The translations under genes and the position numbers were made by a program. From Balaenoptera acutorostrata (lineage: Eukaryota; Chordata; Mammalia; Artiodactyla; Balaenopteridae): a stretch of DNA of 64,000 nt. Shown in pieces: positions 11,485 to 23,800 of the stretch (its first letter is position 1; the number at the start of each line of letters is the position of its first letter). Below the pieces are notes generated by a model that saw only the letters and a list, made by a program, of their open reading frames with translations, was not told where the DNA came from and did no database searches. The stretch is from NCBI RefSeq assembly GCF_949987535.1, contig NC_080064.1, positions 44,101,937 to 44,165,936 of the forward strand, given 5' to 3'.

Positions 11485-11567
11485 TTTATCCTTGCCCACT
11501 GTTCAGTGTCAGATTTCGGAAGCCATTGTTTGGAGAGACGGGGCATACCATCATGAATCTTCTTGCA
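11485..11567 (+). CDS. ZFYVE9: ZFYVE9 (SARA) coding exon
   Basis: 83-bp exon with acceptor tttccatag and donor gtaagt. The leading TT joins the final C of the previous exon to make a leucine codon, followed by [13 protein letters not shown] and [13 protein letters not shown]. It ends on a complete codon (phase 0). The reading frame is preserved across the splice and the residues match the SARA/endofin C-terminal family at every position I can recall. No stop or frameshift. Confidence 0.87.
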
Positions 11568-13338
11568 GTAAGTTGGGAATTTTTATTTTCTTTTTCCTTA
11601 CTGGGGTTTGCATGAGAAGGAAGAGAAGGATTTTATTATTTTGTTAATACCCTGCTTCTTCACATAGGTGAAGATTTATGCTATAGGAAGAGAACAGAAC
11701 ATGTATATTCTTTGGAAAGTATATGGAGGTTTGTAATGAAATAGTACAGGATTCTGGCTCTTGGTTATACACTAACTAAGTGACCTTGCAGGATTATTGT
11801 GAGGAGTAGTTATACTTAAAGCACCCAGCATTATGTCGTGTTTTAATTTTAAGCCTGGCATCCTGGTGGTGTCCCCTGTGTCTGTGTAGCTTACTCTTTT
11901 GCCAAAGATTGGTCAGAGATTGTGTTCAAATACCTCTAGCCAGTAAGGCATCTATACTTTCTTGATGGATAGGGATTGGACTGGGATTCAAACATCATTC
12001 TTTTCTTTTCTGCTGGACTCACTCATGTCTCCTCTGCATATGCACGGGCTCTAACCCTGTTGACCAAGAAGGTTGGTTGGCTTGGGCCCATTAAAGTCAC
12101 TGCTGCACATGTGCACAGACTAAGGTCAGTCCTGGGTATTTGGAGAGTTTATGAAGTTCCCTATGTCTGTCTCATTACCAGAACTTCTTGTTAAATCTCT
12201 GGCTAGTCTGCCTGCTCATTACTTGCTCCAAATAGGCTAGCAACCTCAGGCTAACAGAGCCACTGGTCCTTTTCACTAGCCACTGAGATTACCACTTTAA
12301 CTGAGACACTCCAAATCAAGCAAGATCCTTCAAGCAGCAAAGCTTATTGTTTTCACAAACTACCTTGCCCTGGCTGAACTATGAACAGGGCTAAAGGCAG
12401 CCCCAGGCAAGAAAATCACAGATTCAACTCTATTCTTCTTACTTGAAGTTCAGTAGTTTTTATGAATGAACACATCTCAGTGTATTGTATGTCTTTGGTC
12501 TAATTCCAGGGCACTGAAATGGTTTTTTTGTTTGTTTGTTTTGTTTTTTTAAATAAATCTACCCAACTGTTTAGTTGCTTTTGGGAGACTTGTTTATTTC
12601 CTCACTCTGTCATGCGATTGTAGTTATAGTTCCAGTTATCTTTAAAAGAGATGTAAACAATAAGAAAGCTTCTTGTAGGTTTACCCATGTAGTTGCCATT
12701 TCCAGTGCTTTTCATTCCTTTGTATAAATCTGTATTTCCATCTGGTGTCATTGTCCTTCTACCTGAAAGATTTCCTGTAATGTTTCTTATAGTGTGGATT
12801 GGCTGGTGGTGAATTCTTTTAGCATCTGTATTTCTAACAGTGTCCTTTGTATTTGAAAGATACTCTTGCTGGATGTAGAATTCTAAGCTGACAGTTTAAT
12901 TCTTTGAGAATTTTAAAGATTTGCTCTATTGCCTTCCAGTTTGCATTTTTTCAGATGAGAAATATGTATTCCCTCCTTTGTTCCTATCTACATAATGTTT
13001 TATCCTTCTCTCTTTGCTTTGAAATTTTTCTTTTTATCACTATTTTTGAGCCATTTGATTACGTGCCTTGGTATAGTTTTTTCCATGTTTCTTGTGCTGA
13101 GGTTTTCTGAGCTTCTTAGATCTGTGGGTTTATAGTTTTCATTAAATAATTTTTCTGTCCACCCCTCCTCTCCTTCAGGGACTCCATTGTTAATAGACTT
13201 ATTAGCCTGCTTGAAATTGTTTCACAGCTCACTAATGCTCTCTTTATTTCTTTTTCAGTGTTTTTTTTTCCTCTGTGTGTTCATTTTGGACAGGTTTTTT
13301 TTATTGCTGTGTCCTCAAGTTCACTAATCTTTTATTTT

Positions 13339-14226
13339 TATTTATTTTTTTCTGAGTTAGAACTTTTAAATTTTTTTTAACATCTTTATTGGAGTATAAT
13401 TGTGTTACAATGGTGTGTTAGTTTCTGTTTTATAACAAAGTGAATCAGCTATACATATATATAACCCCATATCTCCTCCCTCTTGCATCTCCCTCCCACC
13501 CTCCCTATCCCACCCCTCTAGGTGGTCACAAAGCACCGAGCTGATCTCCCTGTGCTATGTGGGTGCTTCCCACTAGCTATCTATTTTACATTTGGTAGTG
13601 TATATATGTCCATGCCAATCTCACTTTGTCCCAGCTTACCCTTCCCCCTCCCCGTGTCCTCAAGTCCATTCTCTATGTCTGCATCTTTATTCCTGTCCTG
13701 CCCCTAGGTTATCAGAACCATTTTTTTTAGATTACATATATATGTGTTAGCATACAGTATTTGTTTTTCTCTTTCTGACTTACTTCACTCTGTATGACAG
13801 ACTCTAGGTCCATCCGCCTCACTACAAATAACTCAATTTCGTTTCTTTTTATGGCTGAGTAATATTCCATTGTATATATGTGCCACATCTTCTTTATCCA
13901 TTCATCTGTCGACGGACACTTAGGTTGCTTCCATGTCCTGGCTATTGTAAATAGTGCTGGAATGAACATTGTGATACATGACTCTTTTTGAATTATGGTT
14001 TTCTCTAGGTATATGCCCAGTAGTGGGATTGCTGGGTCATATGGTAGTTCTATTTTTAGTTTTTTAAGGAGCCTCCATACTGTTCTCCATAGTGGCTGTA
14101 TCAATTTACATTCCCACCAACAGTGCAAGAGGGTTCCCTTTTCTCCACACCCTCTCCAACATTTATTGTTTGTAGATTTTTTGATGATGGCCATTCTGAC
14201 TGGTGTGAGGTAATACCTCATTGTAG
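13339..14226 (-). mobile_element. 5'-truncated L1 3' end, antisense
   Basis: Minus-strand L1 covering the ORF2 C-terminus (open from 14221 down to 13727, 164 codons, with the C-x3-C-x7-H-x4-C cluster) and the 3'UTR. Duplication taatcttttatttt at 13325-13338 and 14227-14240. Between the left duplication and the normal L1 3' end (about 13378) lie a T-rich run, about 20 bp of non-L1 sequence and a second T run, suggesting a tiny 3' transduction. The residual frame is a truncated relic, not a gene. Confidence 0.88.
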
Positions 14227-14758
14227 TAATCTTTTATTTTGCAGTACTTAAACTGCCATTGATTCCATCCTTTTTCTTTTTTCCTGTAATTTCAGCCATT
14301 GTAATTTTCATCTATAGAAGTTTGACTTGGGTCTTTTTCTATATCTTCTGTGCCTGTACTTAACTTTTTAAACATCTGGAATATAATTATAATAAGTATT
14401 ATAATGTCCTTGTTTGGTAATTCTAACATGTGTTTCAGTTCTGACTCAGTTGCCATTGATTGATTTCCCCCCGCCCCACCCCGCATTTTGAGTTGTATTT
14501 TCCTGCTTCTTTGCATCCTTGGTATTTTTTAAATTTTTTATTGGATGACAGATATTGTGATTTTACCTTGTTGGATGCCAGGTATTTTTATGTTCCTATC
14601 AAAATTCTTGAGTTTGGTTACAAATAACACAGTTAATTTATCTAAAAAATAGGTTGATCCTTTTGAGTCTTGCTTTTAAGATTTGTAAGGTGGAACCAAA
14701 GTCTTGTTTAGTATAGGGCTGATTATTTCCCACTACTAAGGCAAAACCCTTCTGAGTA

Positions 14759-14976
14759 CAGCTGACCCTTGAACAACGCTGGTTTGAACCGTGAGGGTCC
14801 ACTTATACGTGGATTTTTTTTCAACAGTAAATACTACAGTACTACATGAGCCATTCTTGGTTAAATCCTCCAATGCAGAACCACGGATATGGAGGGCCGA
14901 CTATAATTTATACATGGATTTTTGACTGCACAGAGGGGGTCAGTGCCCCTAACCCCCACATTGTTCAGAGCTCAGC
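14759..14976 (+). mobile_element. MER2-like (Tigger) DNA transposon
   Basis: Ends 'cagctgacccttgaacaac' and 'gttcagagctcagc' form imperfect terminal inverted repeats flanked by TA on each side, as expected for TcMar-Tigger elements. The centre is deleted relative to the roughly 345-bp family consensus as I remember it. Strand is nominal. Confidence 0.7.
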
Positions 14977-14984
14977 TATATTTG

Positions 14985-15930
14985 TAATGACTTTTGGTGT
15001 TGTCTGGAATTAAGCCAAACTTCACAGATTAAGCACAGTCCTTCACAAGACTGCCATTACTTCAGATGCTAGCTGCAAGTTCACGGGTCCCCAGACCTCC
15101 CACAGTTCTGACTAACTAGATACAAGTGTGGGAGATCCCACTAGCCCGTCAGGGTTGATAATTCACTAGAATGATTCACAGAACTCAGCAAAGTACTATG
15201 CCGTTGACCCTTAAACAACATGGGCTTGAACTGCTCGGATCCACTTATATGTGGATTTTTTTCAATAAATATGTACTACACAGTCCATGGTTAGTTGAAT
15301 CCGCAGATACAGAACTGCACTTCAGAGAGCTGAATGTAATGTTATACATGGATTTCCAACTGTGCAGGGGTTGACGCCCCAACCCCCATGTTATTCAGGG
15401 GTCAACTGTACTTATGATACAGTTTTATTATAACAAAGGAGATATAAATCAGGAGCAGCCGATAGAAGAGACACATAGTGCAAGGTCTGGGAGGGTTCCA
15501 AACAAGAAGCTTCTGTGTCTTCAGGAACATGTCACTTTCCGCATACATTGATGTGTAACAATACATACGGCATGAGCTCCTAAGCATCTGTGCCCTGAGT
15601 TTTTATTGGAGTTTCCTTACGAGGCCTGATTGATTGAATCACCAGCTGTGTGATTGAACTCAGTCTCCAGCCCCGCTTCGGCACTCTGCAGAAGTCAGGC
15701 TGATATCACGTGCCTCAGAGCCCCAGCCTCTCATCACATGGTTGGTGTTTCTGAAATGGCCAGCCGCCACCCCGGGTTATCCTTTTAGCATCAGTGTCAT
15801 CAAACTGACATAGACTCTCAGAGTCTGCCAGGAATAACAAAGGCACTCATATCACTCAGGAAATTCCACGGGTTTAGAGGTTACCTCCCAGGAACCAGGG
15901 GCAGAGGTCAGCCAAATTCTTTATTATACA
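14985..15930 (-). mobile_element. LTR fragment, antisense, family not named
   Basis: Contains 'aattcactagaatgattcacagaactcag', then (after the inserted MER2 at 15199-15408) 'acagttttattataacaaagga', 'ttgattgaatcaccagc' and 'actcaggaaattccacgggttt'. These are landmarks of an ancient ERVL-type LTR read on the minus strand. It is a solo remnant with no viral gene. Confidence 0.5.
15199..15408 (+). mobile_element. second MER2-like (Tigger) copy
   Basis: 'gttgacccttaaacaac' and 'gttattcaggggtcaac' are the terminal inverted repeats, with flanking TA. It splits the LTR at 14985-15930, so it inserted after that element. Also internally deleted. Confidence 0.7.
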
Positions 15931-16465
15931 GTAATACTTTATCCAGTGCCCATGAATTATGAGCTTTTTCTATCTGGGTTTTGGGAATAGGCACTATTCC
16001 CAGACCTGTGTATCACATAATGCTCCCAGTAATCATTTCAGGCATTTCTTTCACTAGCCTCAAGAAGTATCCTCACACACATTCGCTAATCAGAACACTG
16101 CTGTTCTGATGCGACCCTCTGTGAACCTTTGGAGTTCTCTCTCTGCAGTTTTCTCCTCTCTGTCCTGTGAACTCTAACTACCTTGAATTTTTTCTCGATT
16201 TTCAGTTTTGTCTCCTCAACTCAGGAAGTCTGCCAGCCTCTGCCTGGGTTCCCGCTTCCTGCATCTGAGCTTGGAAACTCTCCTAAAGCATAACCTGGGC
16301 AGTCATAGAGCTCATCTTGTTTGTTTCCTGTCTCTTAAGGACCACTGTCCTTTGTTGTCTGAAATTTGGTGTCTTGGAAATCATTGTTCCATGTGTTTTG
16401 TGCAAATTTTGGTCGTTTAAGGCAGGAGGCTAAATCCAGTCCCCTTTTCTCCATCTTGGCCAGAA

Positions 16466-16895
16466 GTGAAATTTTTTAAATTATATTTTAATCTATAAGA
16501 TATCTCTCTCTATTCTTCTATTCCAACCCCCATCCCTTTGTCCCTCCTTGGTAACTTTAGTTTTTAGTCACATTTTTGACAAGATAGTTTTTCTTTCAGA
16601 TTGTAATCTATTTTGGAATGAAAAGGAGATATTTATCCTGTAATCAAGCAACAGCAGCCTAAGGTTTTTATGGCCTATCTCAATTCATTTTTACAAATAT
16701 TTATTGGATTATCTACTGAAGCATCTCACTCTACATCATCACTTTCTCCCTAGTTTACCAGGATTTACAACCTATTGATTTCAACACCTTTTCACTGTTT
16801 CTCACTCCTCCGGCTTTTCTGTTTATCTACATTAAGATTCCATGGTTTCATCATTAAAATCACTTTTTTACATAATTCTAGTTCTTTTTTCGCTT
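16466..16895. other. intron sequence, no feature recognised
   Basis: AT-rich sequence with no open frame, RNA gene or repeat that I can support. Confidence 0.4.
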
Positions 16896-16899
16896 TTAC

Positions 16900-18306
16900 C
16901 CTGTGTTGTGGTAGCCTGGCAAAATGTAAACCCTGATTAAATCTACCTCTTTCTTAAAAAAATTTTTTTTTAATTTATGTATGGTAAAATCCACCTTTTT
17001 TGGAGTACATTCTAAGAGTTTTGACAATGTATACAGTGATGTTACTACCACTGTCACAATCAAGATACAGAACAGTTCCATCACCAGAAAATTTGCTGGT
17101 GCACCTGTAATGTCTGGTAACCATTGATCCTTTGTCCCTATAGTTTTAGTTTTTTCAGACTGTCCTATAATGGAAATTATACAGCATGTAAGCCTTCTTA
17201 ATCTGGCTTCTTTTACTTATCATAATGCATTTGAGATTAATCTGTGTTGTATGTATTGTTGGGAAGGAAATAAAATCTTTTTCTTCTACTCATCTCAGGT
17301 TCTTCAGCTGGGGCCCTCTAAATTAGAATGGCCAAAGACTGATTAACAAGAGGCATATTTAGGAGTAGTATATTCTGGTACCCTTCAGTATCAATAGGTC
17401 ATTCATTTTTATTGCTGAGTAGTGTTGTATTGTATGTTTGAACTACAGTTTATTCATTCACCTGTTGATGCATAATTGGGTTTCTAGTTTCTGGCGACTG
17501 GGAATAAAGCTGCTATAAACATCCATGTATTAAATTTTGTGTGAATATTTAGTTTTCATTTCTCTGGGAGTGGGATAGTTGAGCCATATTGTATGTTTAA
17601 CATTATAAGGAACTGAAATTGTTTTCCAAAATGCCTGCAGTATTTTGCATTCATCAGGTATAAGGATCCTTTTTTTTTTGGCCAGCACTTATTATTTCTC
17701 CTTTTTGGTTTTTAATTTTTGCCATTCTAACAGGAGTCTAGTGGTTTTAATTTTTGTGATTTTAGTTTGTATATTTCCTGTGATGAATGATTTAGAGCAT
17801 CTTTCATTTGCTTATTTTGTCCTCTTTATATCTTTAGTGAATGTTCAAATTTTTCCAACTGTTCATATTTTAAAAATATGGTTGTTGTTTTCTTATTGTT
17901 GAATTTTGAGAGTATTTCATCTATTCTGAATGTAAGTCCTTTGGTAGATTTGTATCATTTAAAAATATTTTCTCCCAGTCTGTAATTTATCTTTTCATTC
18001 TCTTAACAGTGTCTTTAACAGAACAAAAGTTTTTAATTTTGTTGAAGTCCAGTTTATTAATTTTTTTATGGAGTGTTCTTTTTATATCATATCTAAGAAC
18101 TTTTTGACTGAAACTTATATCACAAACATTTTCCTCCATGTTTTCTTCTAAAAAGTTTGTAGTTTTATGTTTTATATTTAGGTCAGTGATCCATTTTTAG
18201 TTAATCTTTATGATTGTTAGGCATTGTTTGAAGTTCTTTTTTTTCCCATTTGTATGTCCATTCATTTCAGTATCATTTGTCATTTACTTGCCTTTGCACC
18301 TTTATC
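16900..18306 (-). mobile_element. old L1M 3' half, antisense, host of the intact L1
   Basis: Minus-strand L1 3'UTR/ORF2 landmarks: 'aatttatgtatggtaaaatccacc', 'ctgaatgtaagtcctttgg' and 'ttagttaatctttatgattg'. About 135 bp at 17262-17398 do not fit the L1 and look like a separate, unidentified insert. The young L1 entered at 18307-18318. The host's frames are all broken. Confidence 0.6.
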
Positions 18307-18318
18307 AAAAGTCAATTG
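18307..18318 (+). repeat. left target-site duplication of the intact L1
   Basis: aaaagtcaattg, repeated exactly at 25079-25090. The final g may equally be the first base of the element. Confidence 0.92.
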
Positions 18319-18376
18319 CGCCGCCTAAACGAACTCCAGAGAAGGGCGCGAGCCGCGGCTATCAGCGCGGATCCCA
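18318..18376 (+). repeat. 59-bp 5'UTR unit, first copy
   Basis: Begins gcgccgcctaaacgaactcc and ends with ggatccca. It matches 18683-18741 with four substitutions. It is directly followed by 'cagcaacaggggcgcag', which in the older L1 at the left edge is preceded by a different 290-bp leader. Confidence 0.85.
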
Positions 18377-19924
18377 CAGCAACAGGGGCGCAGAGGGAAA
18401 ATCGGAGAGACTCCCGCACAGAGGCTCGGCGCCGAGCGGCGCTCACCAGCCCGAGAGGCTTGTCTGCTCCCCCGCCGGGGCGGGTGGGGCTGGGAGCTGA
18501 GGCTCGGGCTGCGGTCGGATCGCAGGGAGGGGACTGGGGCTGGCGGCGTGAACACAGCCTGAAGGGGTTAGCGCACCACAGCTAGCCCGGAAGAAGTCCG
18601 GGAAAAAGTCTGCAGCTGCCGAAGAGGCAAGAGACTTTTTCTTGCCTCTTTGTTTCGCTGTGCGCAAGGAGAGGGGATTCAGAGCGCCGCCTAAACGAAC
18701 TCCAGAGAAGGGCGCAAGCCACGGCGATCAGCGCGGACCCCAGAGACGGGTGTGAGACGCTGGGGCTGCTGCTGCCGCCTCCAAAAAACCTGTGTGTGAG
18801 CACAGGTCACTCTCCACACCTCCCCTCCCGGGAGCCTGTGCAGCCCGCCACTGCCAGGGTCCCAGGATCCGGGGACAACATCCCCGGGAGAACGCACTGC
18901 GCGCCTCGAGCTGGTGCAACGTCACGCCGGCCTCGGCCGCCGCAGGCTCGCCCCGCCTCCTCCGTACCGCTCCCTCCCCCCGCCTGAGTGAGCCAGAGCC
19001 CCCGAAGCAGCTGCTCCTTTAACCCCGTCCTGTCTGGGCGGGGAACAGACGCCCTCAGGCGACCTACACGCAGAGGCGGGTCCAAATCCAAAGCTGAACC
19101 CCAGGAGCTGTGCCAACAGGGAAGAGAAGGGGAAATCTCTCCCAGCAGCCTCAGAAGCAGCGGATTAAAGCTCCACAAACAACTTGATGTGCCTGCATCT
19201 GTTGAATACCTGAATAGACAACGAATCATCCCAAACTCAGGAGGTGGACTCTGGGAGCAGGATATATTAATTTTTCCCCTTTTCCTTTTTTTTGTGAGTG
19301 TATGTGTATATGCTTCTGGGTGAGATTTTGTCTGTATAGCTTTGCTTTACAATAGCTTTATTTTACTTCACTATATTATAGCCTCTTTCTTTCTTTCTTT
19401 CTATTTTTTCTCCCTTTTACTCTGAGCCGTGTGGACGAAAGGCTCTTGGTGCTCCAGCCAGGAATCAGGGCCGTGCCTCTGAGGTGGGAGAGCCAACTTC
19501 AGAACATTGGTCCACAAGAGACCTCCCAGCTCCACGTAATACCAAACGGCAAAAATCTCCCAGAGATCTCCATCTCAACATCAAGACCCAGCTTCACTCG
19601 ACGACCAGCAAGCTACAGTGCTGGACATCCTATGCCAAACAACTAGCTAGACAGGAACACAACCCCATACATTGGCAGAGAGGCTGCCTAAAATCATAAT
19701 AAGGCCACAGACACCACAAAATACACCACCAGACGTGGACGTGCCCACCAGAAAGACAAGATCTAGCCTCATCCACCAGAACTCAGGCACTAGTTCCCTC
19801 CACCAGGAAGCCTACACAACCCACTGAACCAACTTTAGCCGCTGGGGACAGATACCAAAAACAACGGGAACTACGAACCTGCAGCCTGTGAAAAGGAGAC
19901 CCCAAACACAGTAAGATAGGCAAA
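18319..19924 (+). promoter_or_regulatory. L1 5'UTR with internal promoter region
   Basis: L1 transcription starts from an internal promoter in this region (family knowledge). 18319-19080 is strongly CpG-rich, unlike the surrounding AT-rich intron. A 59-bp segment at the very start (18318-18376) recurs at 18683-18741 with four differences. The usual AAGATGGCGG-type 5' start (a YY1 site in human L1) is absent, although the older copy at 1-773 retains a decayed version. Several antisense open frames occur in this GC-rich DNA and are considered chance. Confidence 0.8.
18683..18741 (+). repeat. 59-bp 5'UTR unit, second copy
   Basis: Position expected from other cetartiodactyl L1 5'UTRs; the sequence continues into 'gagacgggtgtgagacgctg'. 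Its start lies 365 bp downstream of the first copy's start. Confidence 0.85.
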
Positions 19925-20818
19925 ATGCGACGACAGAAAAACACACAGCAGATGAAGGAGCAGGCTCAAAACACACTGGACTTAACAAATGAAGAGGAAA
20001 TAGGTAGTCTACCTGAAAAAGAATTCAGAATAATGATAGTAAGGATGATCCAAAATCTTGGAAACAGAATAGACAAAATGCAAGAAACATTTAACAAGGA
20101 TGTAGAAGAACTAAAGAGGAACCAAGCAATGATGAAAAACACAATAAATGAAATTAAAAATACTCTAGATGGGATCAATAGTAGAATAACTGAGGCAGAA
20201 GAAAGGATAAGTGACCTGGAAGATAAAATGGTGGAAATAACTACTACAGAGCAGGATACAGAAAAAAGAATGAAAAGAACTGAGGACAGTCTCAGGGACC
20301 TCTGGGACAACATTAAACGTGCCAACATTCGAATTATAGGGGTACCAGAAGAAGAAGAGAAAAAGAAAGGGACTGAGAAAATTTTTGAAGAGATTATAGT
20401 TGAAAACTTCCCTAATATGGGAAAGGAAATAGTTAATCAAGTCCTGGAAGCACAGAGAGTCCCATACAGGATAAACCCAAGGAGGAACACGCCAAGACAC
20501 ATATTAATCAAACTGTCAAAAATTAAATATAAGGAAAACATATTAAAGGCAGCAAGGGAAAAAAAACAAATAACACACAAGGGAATCCCCATAAGGTTAA
20601 CATCTGATCTCTCAGCAGAAACTCTGCAAGCCAGAAGGGAGTGGCAGGATATACTTAAAGTCATGAAGGAGAAAAACCTACAACCAAGATTACTCTACCC
20701 AGCAAGGATCTCATTCAGATTCGATGGAGAAATTAAAACCTTTACAGACAAGCAAAAGCTGAGAGAGTTCAGCACCACCAAACCAGCTTTACAACAAATG
20801 CTAAAGGAAATTCTCTAG
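19925..20818 (+). CDS. L1 ORF1 protein (RNA-binding chaperone)
   Basis: 297 residues, complete. ORF1p trimerises, coats L1 RNA in cis and acts as a nucleic-acid chaperone in the retrotransposition particle (family knowledge). Seen here: a charged N-terminus, a long heptad-rich coiled coil at about residues 33-125 (many I/L spaced by E/K), an RRM-type domain starting near 131 with the core strand N-I-R-I-I-G-V-P-E (134-142) and R-H-I-L-I-K-L (191-197), and a C-terminal domain with the conserved [10 protein letters not shown] (231-240). It is shorter than human ORF1p (338 residues), with the difference lying in the N-terminal part and coiled coil. The start ATG follows an in-frame-free leader. 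ORF2 starts 58 bp after its stop. Confidence 0.92.
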   Translation: MRRQKNTQQMKEQAQNTLDLTNEEEIGSLPEKEFRIMIVRMIQNLGNRIDKMQETFNKDVEELKRNQAMMKNTINEIKNTLDGINSRITEAEERISDLEDKMVEITTTEQDTEKRMKRTEDSLRDLWDNIKRANIRIIGVPEEEEKKKGTEKIFEEIIVENFPNMGKEIVNQVLEAQRVPYRINPRRNTPRHILIKLSKIKYKENILKAAREKKQITHKGIPIRLTSDLSAETLQARREWQDILKVMKEKNLQPRLLYPARISFRFDGEIKTFTDKQKLREFSTTKPALQQMLKEIL

Positions 20819-20876
20819 GCAAGAAACACAAGAGAAGGAAAACACCTACAATAACAAACCCAATACATTTAAGAAA

Positions 20877-23800
20877 ATGGGAATAGGAACATACATATCG
20901 ATAATTACCTTGAATGTAAATGGATTAAATGCTCCCACCAAAAGACACAGGCTGGCTGAATGGATACAAAAACAAGACCCATACATATGCTGTCTACAAG
21001 AGACCCACTTCAGACCTAGGGACACATACAGACTGAAAGTGAGGGGATGGAAAAAGATATTCCATGCAAATGGAAATCAAAAGAAAGCTGGAGTAGCAAT
21101 TCTCATATCAGACAAAATAGACTTTAAAATAAAGACTATTACAAGAGACAAAGAAGGACACTATATAATGATCAAGGGATCGATCCAAGAGGAAGGTATA
21201 ACAATTGTAAATATTTATGCACCCAACATAGGAGCACCTCAATACATAAGGCAAATACTAACAGCCATGAAAGGGGAAATTGACAGCAACACAATCATAG
21301 TAGGGGACTTTAACACCCCACTTTCACCAATGGACAGATCATCCAAAATGAAAATAAATAAGGAAACACAAGCTTTAAATGATACATTAAACAATATGGA
21401 CTTAATTGATATTTATACGACATTCCACCCAAAAACAACAGAATACACATTTTTCTCAAGTGCTCATGGAACATTCTCCAGGATAGATCATATCTTGGGT
21501 CACAAATCAAGCCTTGGGAAATTTAAGAAAATTGAAATCGTATCAAGTATCTTTTCCGACCACAACGCTATGAGACTAGATATCAATTACAGGAAAAGAT
21601 CTGTAAAAAATACAAACACATGGAGGCTACACAATACATTACTTAATAACGAAGTGATTACTGAAGAAATCAAAGGGGAAATCAAAAAATACCTAGAAAC
21701 AAATGACAATGGAGACACAACGACCCAAAACCTATGGGACACAGCAAAAGCAGTGCTAAGAGGGAAGTTTATAGCAATACAAGCCTACCTCAAGAAACAG
21801 GCAACATCTCGAATAAACAACCTAACCTTGCACCTAAAGCAATTAGAGAAAGAAGAACAAAAAAACCCCAAAGCCAGCAGAAGGAAAGAAATTATAAAGA
21901 TCAGGTCAGAAATAAATGAAAAAGAAATGAAGGAAACAATAGCAAAAATCAATGAAACTAAAAGCTGGTTCTTTGAGAAGATAAACAAAATTGATAAACC
22001 ATTAGCCAGACTCATCAAGAGAAAAAGGGAGAAGACTCAGATCAATAGAATTAGAAATGAAAAAGGAGAAGTAACCACTGACACTGCAGAAATACAAAAG
22101 ATCATGAGAGATTACTACAAGCAACTCTATGCCAATAAAATGGACAACCTGGAAGAAATGGACAGATTCTTAGAAATGCACAAACTGCCGAGACTGAACC
22201 AGGAAGAAATAGAAAATATGAACAGACCAATCACAAGCACTGAAATTGAAACTGTGATTAAAAACCTTCCAACAAACAAAAGCCCAGGACCAGATGGCTT
22301 CACAGGCGAATTCTATCAAACATTTAGAGAAGAGCTAACACCTATCCTTCTCAAACTCTTCCAAAATATTGCAGAGGGAGGAACACTCCCAAACTCATTC
22401 TACGAGGCCACCATCACCCTGATACCAAAACCAGACAAAGATGTCACAAAGAAAGAAAACTACAGGCCAATATCACTGATGAACATAGATGCAAAAATCC
22501 TCAACAAAATACTAGCAAACAGAATCCAACAGCACATTAAAAGGATCATACACCATGATCAAGTGGGGTTTATCCCAGGAATGCAAGGATTCTTCAATAT
22601 ACGCAAATCAATCAATGTGATACACCATATTAACAAATTGAAGGAGAAAAACGATATGATCATCTCAATAGATGCAGAGAAAGCTTTTGACAAAATTCAA
22701 CACCCATTTATGATAAAAGCCCTGCAGAAAGTAGGCATAGAGGGAACTTTCCTCAACATAATAAAGGCCATATATGACAAACCCACAGCCAACATTGTCC
22801 TCAATGGTGAAAAACTGAAACCATTTCCACTAAGATCAGGAACAAGACAAGGTTGCCCACTCTCACCACTATTATTCAACATAGTTCTGGAAGTCCTAGC
22901 AACAGCAATCAGAGAAGACAAAGAAATAAAAGGAATCCAAATCGGAAAAGAAGAAGTAAAGCTGTCACTATTTGCAGATGACATGATACTATACATAGAG
23001 AATCCTAAAGATGCTACCAGAAAACTCCTAGAGCTAATCAATGAATTTGGTAAAGTAGCAGGATACAAAATTAATGCACAGAAATCTCTTGCATTTCTAT
23101 ACACTAATGACGAAAAATCTGAAAGTGAAATTAAGAAAACACTCCCATTTACCATTGCAACAAAAAGAATAAAATATCTAGGAATAAACCTACCTAAGGA
23201 GACAAAAGACCTGTATGCAGAAAATTATAAGACACTGATGAAAGAAATTAAAGATGATACAAATAGATGGAGAGATATACCATGTTCCTGGATTGGAAGA
23301 ATCAACATTGTGAAAATGTCTCTACTACCCAAAGCAATCTACAGATTCAATGCAATCCCTATCAAACTACCACTGGCATTTTTCACAGAACTAGAACAAA
23401 AAATTTCACAATTTGTATGGAAACACAAAAGACCCCGAATAGCCAAAGCAATCTTGAGAACGAAAAATGGAGCTGGGGGAATCAGGCTCCCTGACTTCAG
23501 ACTATATTACAAAGCTTCAGTAATCAAGACAGTTTGGTATTGGCACAAAAACAGAAATATAGATCAATGGAACAGGATAGAAAGCCCAGAGATAAACCCA
23601 CACACATATGGTCAACTTATCTTTGATAAAGGAGGCAAGCATATACAGTGGAGAAAAGACAGCCTCTTCAATAAGTGGTGCTGGGAAAATTGGACAAGAA
23701 CATGTAAAAGTATGAAATTAGAACACTCCCTGACACCATGCACAAAAATAAACTCAAAATGGATTAAAGACCTAAGTGTAAGGGCAGACACTATCAAACT

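Larger units (their letters stand above)
12700..16465 (-). mobile_element. old L1M 5' region, antisense, interrupted by later insertions
   Basis: Host pieces lie at about 12700-13338, 14241-14757 and 15930-16465. Landmarks: 'ctggatgtagaattctaagctgaca' (12870), 'ttggatgccaggtattttta' (14570), 'ttcccactactaaggcaaaacccttctgag' (14729) and the 5' terminus 'ctccatcttggccagaag' (16448-16465). Between the host pieces are a truncated L1, two MER2-like transposons and an LTR, listed separately. The order of host pieces is what an uninterrupted old L1 5'UTR would show. Confidence 0.6.

Noticed and set aside
18807..19229. 140-codon antisense frame in the intact L1's 5'UTR, considered as an ORF0-like gene
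   Set aside because: CpG-rich DNA has few stops. No similarity to the primate antisense ORF0 could be seen, and several equally long frames overlap in other phases.
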